DNA from: Solibacillus ferritrahens
Lineage (GTDB): Bacteria; Bacillota; Bacilli; Bacillales_A; Planococcaceae
NCBI RefSeq assembly: GCF_037027585.1
Contig: NZ_JAXCLE010000001.1
Coordinates: 62,001 to 126,000, forward strand
Direction: 5' to 3'
DNA: 64,000 nt
In this document: piece after piece, positions 61,871-64,000 of the stretch
Layout: the number at the start of each line of letters is the position of its first letter
Position numbering within the stretch: the first letter of the stretch is position 1
Translations under genes and position numbers: made by a program
The notes under the pieces: generated by a model
What the model was told of the DNA's origin: nothing
Database searches by the model: none
The model's input: only the letters and a program-made list of their open reading frames with translations

Positions 61871-63536
61871 ATATAGTTTCTACTTCTGCCTCTTCAAACA
61901 TCGTACTTTTAATATGATTTGCGGAAATATAGCCAAATACCGTTGTTGGTCCAAGTGTTGAGCCTGGACCTGGATACACTTTGCCCATAACGGATGCCGA
62001 GCAGTTGCCTGTCGCGTACAATCCCGTAATCGGTTTCCCGTCACGTAAAGCCTGACCATGCTCGTCTGCCACGATGCCACCTTTTGTCCCAAGATCACCC
62101 GGGTATACTTTCACTGCATAGAAAGGTGGCTTATTAATATGTCCGAGGTTCGGATTGGTATATGCAGGGTCCCCGTAATAATTATCGTACGCTGAATCGC
62201 CACGCTTATAGTCCTCATCCTTACCATTGTCGACAAATGTGTTGAAGCGGTCGATCGTTTTCCGTAGCCCTTCCACATCAATGCCACAAATTTTTGCCAA
62301 ATCCTCAATGGAATCCGCACGCTTTAGCCATCCTGAATTCAATAATTTTTTCGGTACCATGCGCGGCATCATCGAACCGAATAAATAACGGTTCCGATGG
62401 CGGCTTTCCATAATCATCCATGAAGGAATCGCCTTCTTTGCCTTTTCCTGCTGATCGAGCATCGCACGTCCTGCATCGACATACGATTCCGCCTCGTTGA
62501 AATATCGATTGCCCTCCTGATCGACGATAATCGTATGTGGCAACGAACGTTCATATACTAAAAAGCTCGGTGAACCGTCATCATTGATTGCAGTCGGTCC
62601 CCACCATGCCTCGTCTAAAAGTGCTGTATCTAAATTGTGCTTTTGCGCAATGAGGAGCATGTCGCCTTGATTTCCAATACTTGCCGAAGACCATTCGGAG
62701 CCGATATTATGATATTTACGCCGTAGTTCTTCATTACGCTCAAAGCCACCACCTGCTAATATGACTGCCTTTGTTTCAATGAAATGTGGTACATCATCTT
62801 GTTCTATTTCGACTCCTATAATTTCGTCATTTTCGATAATTAAATCCTTTAATGGAGCTGACAGTCGAATCGTTACACCTTGCAGTAATGCCATTTTAAT
62901 GAGACGTGATACGAGCCCTTGTCCGATTGATGTTGCGTGTTTACCTTGTAATTTATATTTTATGCCGCTAAATAGCATCCCTGATACATTTGTGAAATCC
63001 TTCATACTCGTAAAAGTCCGCGGCACTGAATAAACACGGCCTGAGTATAGTGGGAAGGGCATTTCCATTAATCCTTTTCTTAGTAGTGATTCATATTCCC
63101 CTAATTCTCTTAAGTCGAAAACATCCCCTTCAATTGAGCGACCTATTTTACCGCCAGGACGTTCTGGATAATAGTCTGGGTAGAGTGGTGCAGCAATCCA
63201 TTGCATTCCTAAATTCTCCAAGAAACTGACCATTTTGGAGCCGTTTTTGATGTAGGCAACTTTCCGTTCGTGTGTTGAGGCGGGTCCCTTATCCTCAATC
63301 ACGTCTTCCATATACGTTAAAGCCTCTTCCTCACTATCCTGTAAGCCAGCCTTTTTTGATACATGGTTGTTCGGAATCCACAGTCCCCCTCCTGATAAGG
63401 CAGATGAACCTCCGAATACATCCGATTTCTCTACTAGCAATACTTTCTGACCATTATAGGCAGCCGTTATTGCTGCAACTAACCCTCCAGCTCCACTCCC
63501 TACAACTACAACATCCCACTTTTCTTGCCATTCCAT
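61869..63536 (-). CDS. FAD-dependent oxidoreductase, 3-ketosteroid delta1-dehydrogenase-like
   Basis: 555 residues of the succinate dehydrogenase/fumarate reductase flavoprotein superfamily. FAD motif V-V-G-S-G-A-G-G near 11-18, G-G-S-S-A-L-S-G-G-G near 42, and a C-terminal G-N-C-S-A-S-V-M-G. The segment Y-P-G-D-L-G-T-K-G-G-I near 488-498 resembles the active-site Tyr/Gly region of KstD enzymes. A real steroid substrate is unlikely without other steroid genes; it may act on other cyclic ketones or enoates. It is preceded by the phased repeat array at 63665-63776. Confidence 0.85.
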   Translation of the reverse strand: MEWQEKWDVVVVGSGAGGLVAAITAAYNGQKVLLVEKSDVFGGSSALSGGGLWIPNNHVSKKAGLQDSEEEALTYMEDVIEDKGPASTHERKVAYIKNGSKMVSFLENLGMQWIAAPLYPDYYPERPGGKIGRSIEGDVFDLRELGEYESLLRKGLMEMPFPLYSGRVYSVPRTFTSMKDFTNVSGMLFSGIKYKLQGKHATSIGQGLVSRLIKMALLQGVTIRLSAPLKDLIIENDEIIGVEIEQDDVPHFIETKAVILAGGGFERNEELRRKYHNIGSEWSSASIGNQGDMLLIAQKHNLDTALLDEAWWGPTAINDDGSPSFLVYERSLPHTIIVDQEGNRYFNEAESYVDAGRAMLDQQEKAKKAIPSWMIMESRHRNRYLFGSMMPRMVPKKLLNSGWLKRADSIEDLAKICGIDVEGLRKTIDRFNTFVDNGKDEDYKRGDSAYDNYYGDPAYTNPNLGHINKPPFYAVKVYPGDLGTKGGIVADEHGQALRDGKPITGLYATGNCSASVMGKVYPGPGSTLGPTTVFGYISANHIKSTMFEEAEVETI

Positions 63537-63664
63537 AAATCCCCTCCATTATTTTGTAGTGTCCGTTACGTCCTTGTATTTGAATGTTTATTCTAATTTA
63601 TTCTTGGGATTTCTATAAAAGTAGCGATTTACTTAAATTATTTAGCTTGTTATGAGGATGATTT

Positions 63665-63776
63665 TATTAGAACAGTTATGGGGGATATTAGAAGATTCCG
63701 ATGTGATATTAGAACATTCGGGTAGATTATTTGAACATTTCAGGGCTTATTAGAAGATCCAGTCACTATATTAGAA
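63665..63776 (+). repeat. Phased octamer array 2 (six TATTAGAA units, ~21 bp period)
   Basis: Units start at 63665, 63686, 63707, 63728, 63748 and 63769 (spacing 21, 21, 21, 20, 21). Five are exactly TATTAGAA, one TATTTGAA. The four bases after the octamer come from a small set (CATT, GATT, GATC, ATTC), as in array 1, while the rest of each spacer differs. The array lies 129 bases upstream of the flavoprotein start and beyond the terminator of the next gene. Confidence 0.9.
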
Positions 63777-63793
63777 ATTCTTTTTACATACGT

Positions 63794-63827
63794 AAAAAGA
63801 CTGTATAGTATCAAAACCATACAGTCT
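63794..63827 (-). terminator. Terminator of the LprI-like gene
   Basis: On the minus strand a 9-bp stem (AGACTGTAT / ATACAGTCT) with a 12-base loop, followed by TTTTT. Confidence 0.9.
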
Positions 63828-63835
63828 CATTTCCT

Positions 63836-64000
63836 TTATTTCATATACTTTTCAACTAATTCATAACTTCTTTCTTTAGTTAACTGTGCTTGTACGCTAG
63901 CATATTCCAAATTTTTCATTGAACCGCCTTCATATTTTGATGCTACTTCTGCTGCTTTTTCATCACGAGATGTTAACCAGTTTTTCTGTTCTGCTCTTAG
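63836..64000 (-). CDS. LprI-like (DUF1311) domain protein, C-terminal part only
   Basis: The last 54 codons of a gene that starts beyond the window, read on the minus strand. The pattern L-R-A-E-Q-K-N-W-L-T-S-R-D near the edge, Y-E-G-G-S-M, and L-E-Y-A-S-V-Q-A-Q-L-T-K-E-R is the typical second half of the lysozyme-inhibitor LprI-like domain (usually N-terminally preceded by a Cys-containing helix and a signal peptide). The family Cys after R-D is replaced by Lys here. The gene ends at 63836 with its own terminator. Confidence 0.7.
   Translation of the reverse strand, partial: LRAEQKNWLTSRDEKAAEVASKYEGGSMKNLEYASVQAQLTKERSYELVEKYMK

Overview
This window is a stretch of chromosome from an endospore-forming, low-GC Gram-positive bacterium. 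The best guess is a member of the Planococcaceae (Solibacillus or Lysinibacillus type). The evidence is a GerA-type spore germinant receptor operon, strong AGGAGG-like ribosome binding sites, frequent TTG and GTG starts, many SG/AG-C lipoprotein signals, Bacillales-only families (DUF4003, UPF0316, EndoQ, YpcP) and an ATP-grasp ligase of a kind expected where peptidoglycan carries a D-amino-acid cross-bridge. I see no rRNA, tRNA, transposase, phage gene or CRISPR array.

Layout. 1-4.1 kb: end of a C39-like protein, then a germinant receptor operon in the order permease, A subunit, lipoprotein. 4.1-14.2 kb: mostly minus-strand metabolism and transport (YpcP nuclease, orphan histidine ammonia-lyase, OsmC and UbiB-like kinase pair, ATP-grasp ligase, SstT, BASS transporter). 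14.3-22.5 kb: small proteins, a tandem pair of CNNM/CBS membrane proteins with a duplicated leader, a dispersed repeat, a proline-rich protein, a chemoreceptor, two tandem flavin-fold proteins and a PepSY protein. 23-27 kb: ABC importer with a fused permease. 28.7-35 kb: siderophore uptake operon ending in a ferredoxin/flavodoxin reductase-like enzyme, under two Fur boxes, then a LysR regulator. 35-40 kb: hypothetical proteins, an MFS pump, chromate transporter. 40.4-43.7 kb: a GntR-controlled ABC operon with four copies of one operator. 43.7-50.2 kb: transglutaminase-like protein, DUF2339 protein, EndoQ. 50.3-55.1 kb: a signalling module (hybrid kinase, CheR, and a convergent receiver-PP2C phosphatase). 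55.3-64 kb: UPF0316, RimK-like ligase, diguanylate cyclase, second chemoreceptor, DEDDh exonuclease, KstD-like flavoprotein and the end of an LprI-like gene.

The most unusual element is non-coding. Two intergenic arrays (36164-36335, nine units; 63665-63776, six units) repeat the octamer TATTAGAA every 19-21 bp, mostly exactly 21 bp (two helical turns), with otherwise unrelated spacers. Both have the same orientation relative to the minus-strand gene they precede. I know of no named element that matches. Other structures not explained by genes are a dispersed repeat of about 200-320 bp in inverted copies at 17.6 and 45.7 kb, the fourfold GntR operator, the duplicated CNNM leader, and a palindrome at the start of the fused-permease ABC operon.

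Several start codons were moved from the longest reading frame to the one with a proper ribosome binding site, and one 54-residue gene (14619-14783) was found by reading the minus strand directly.
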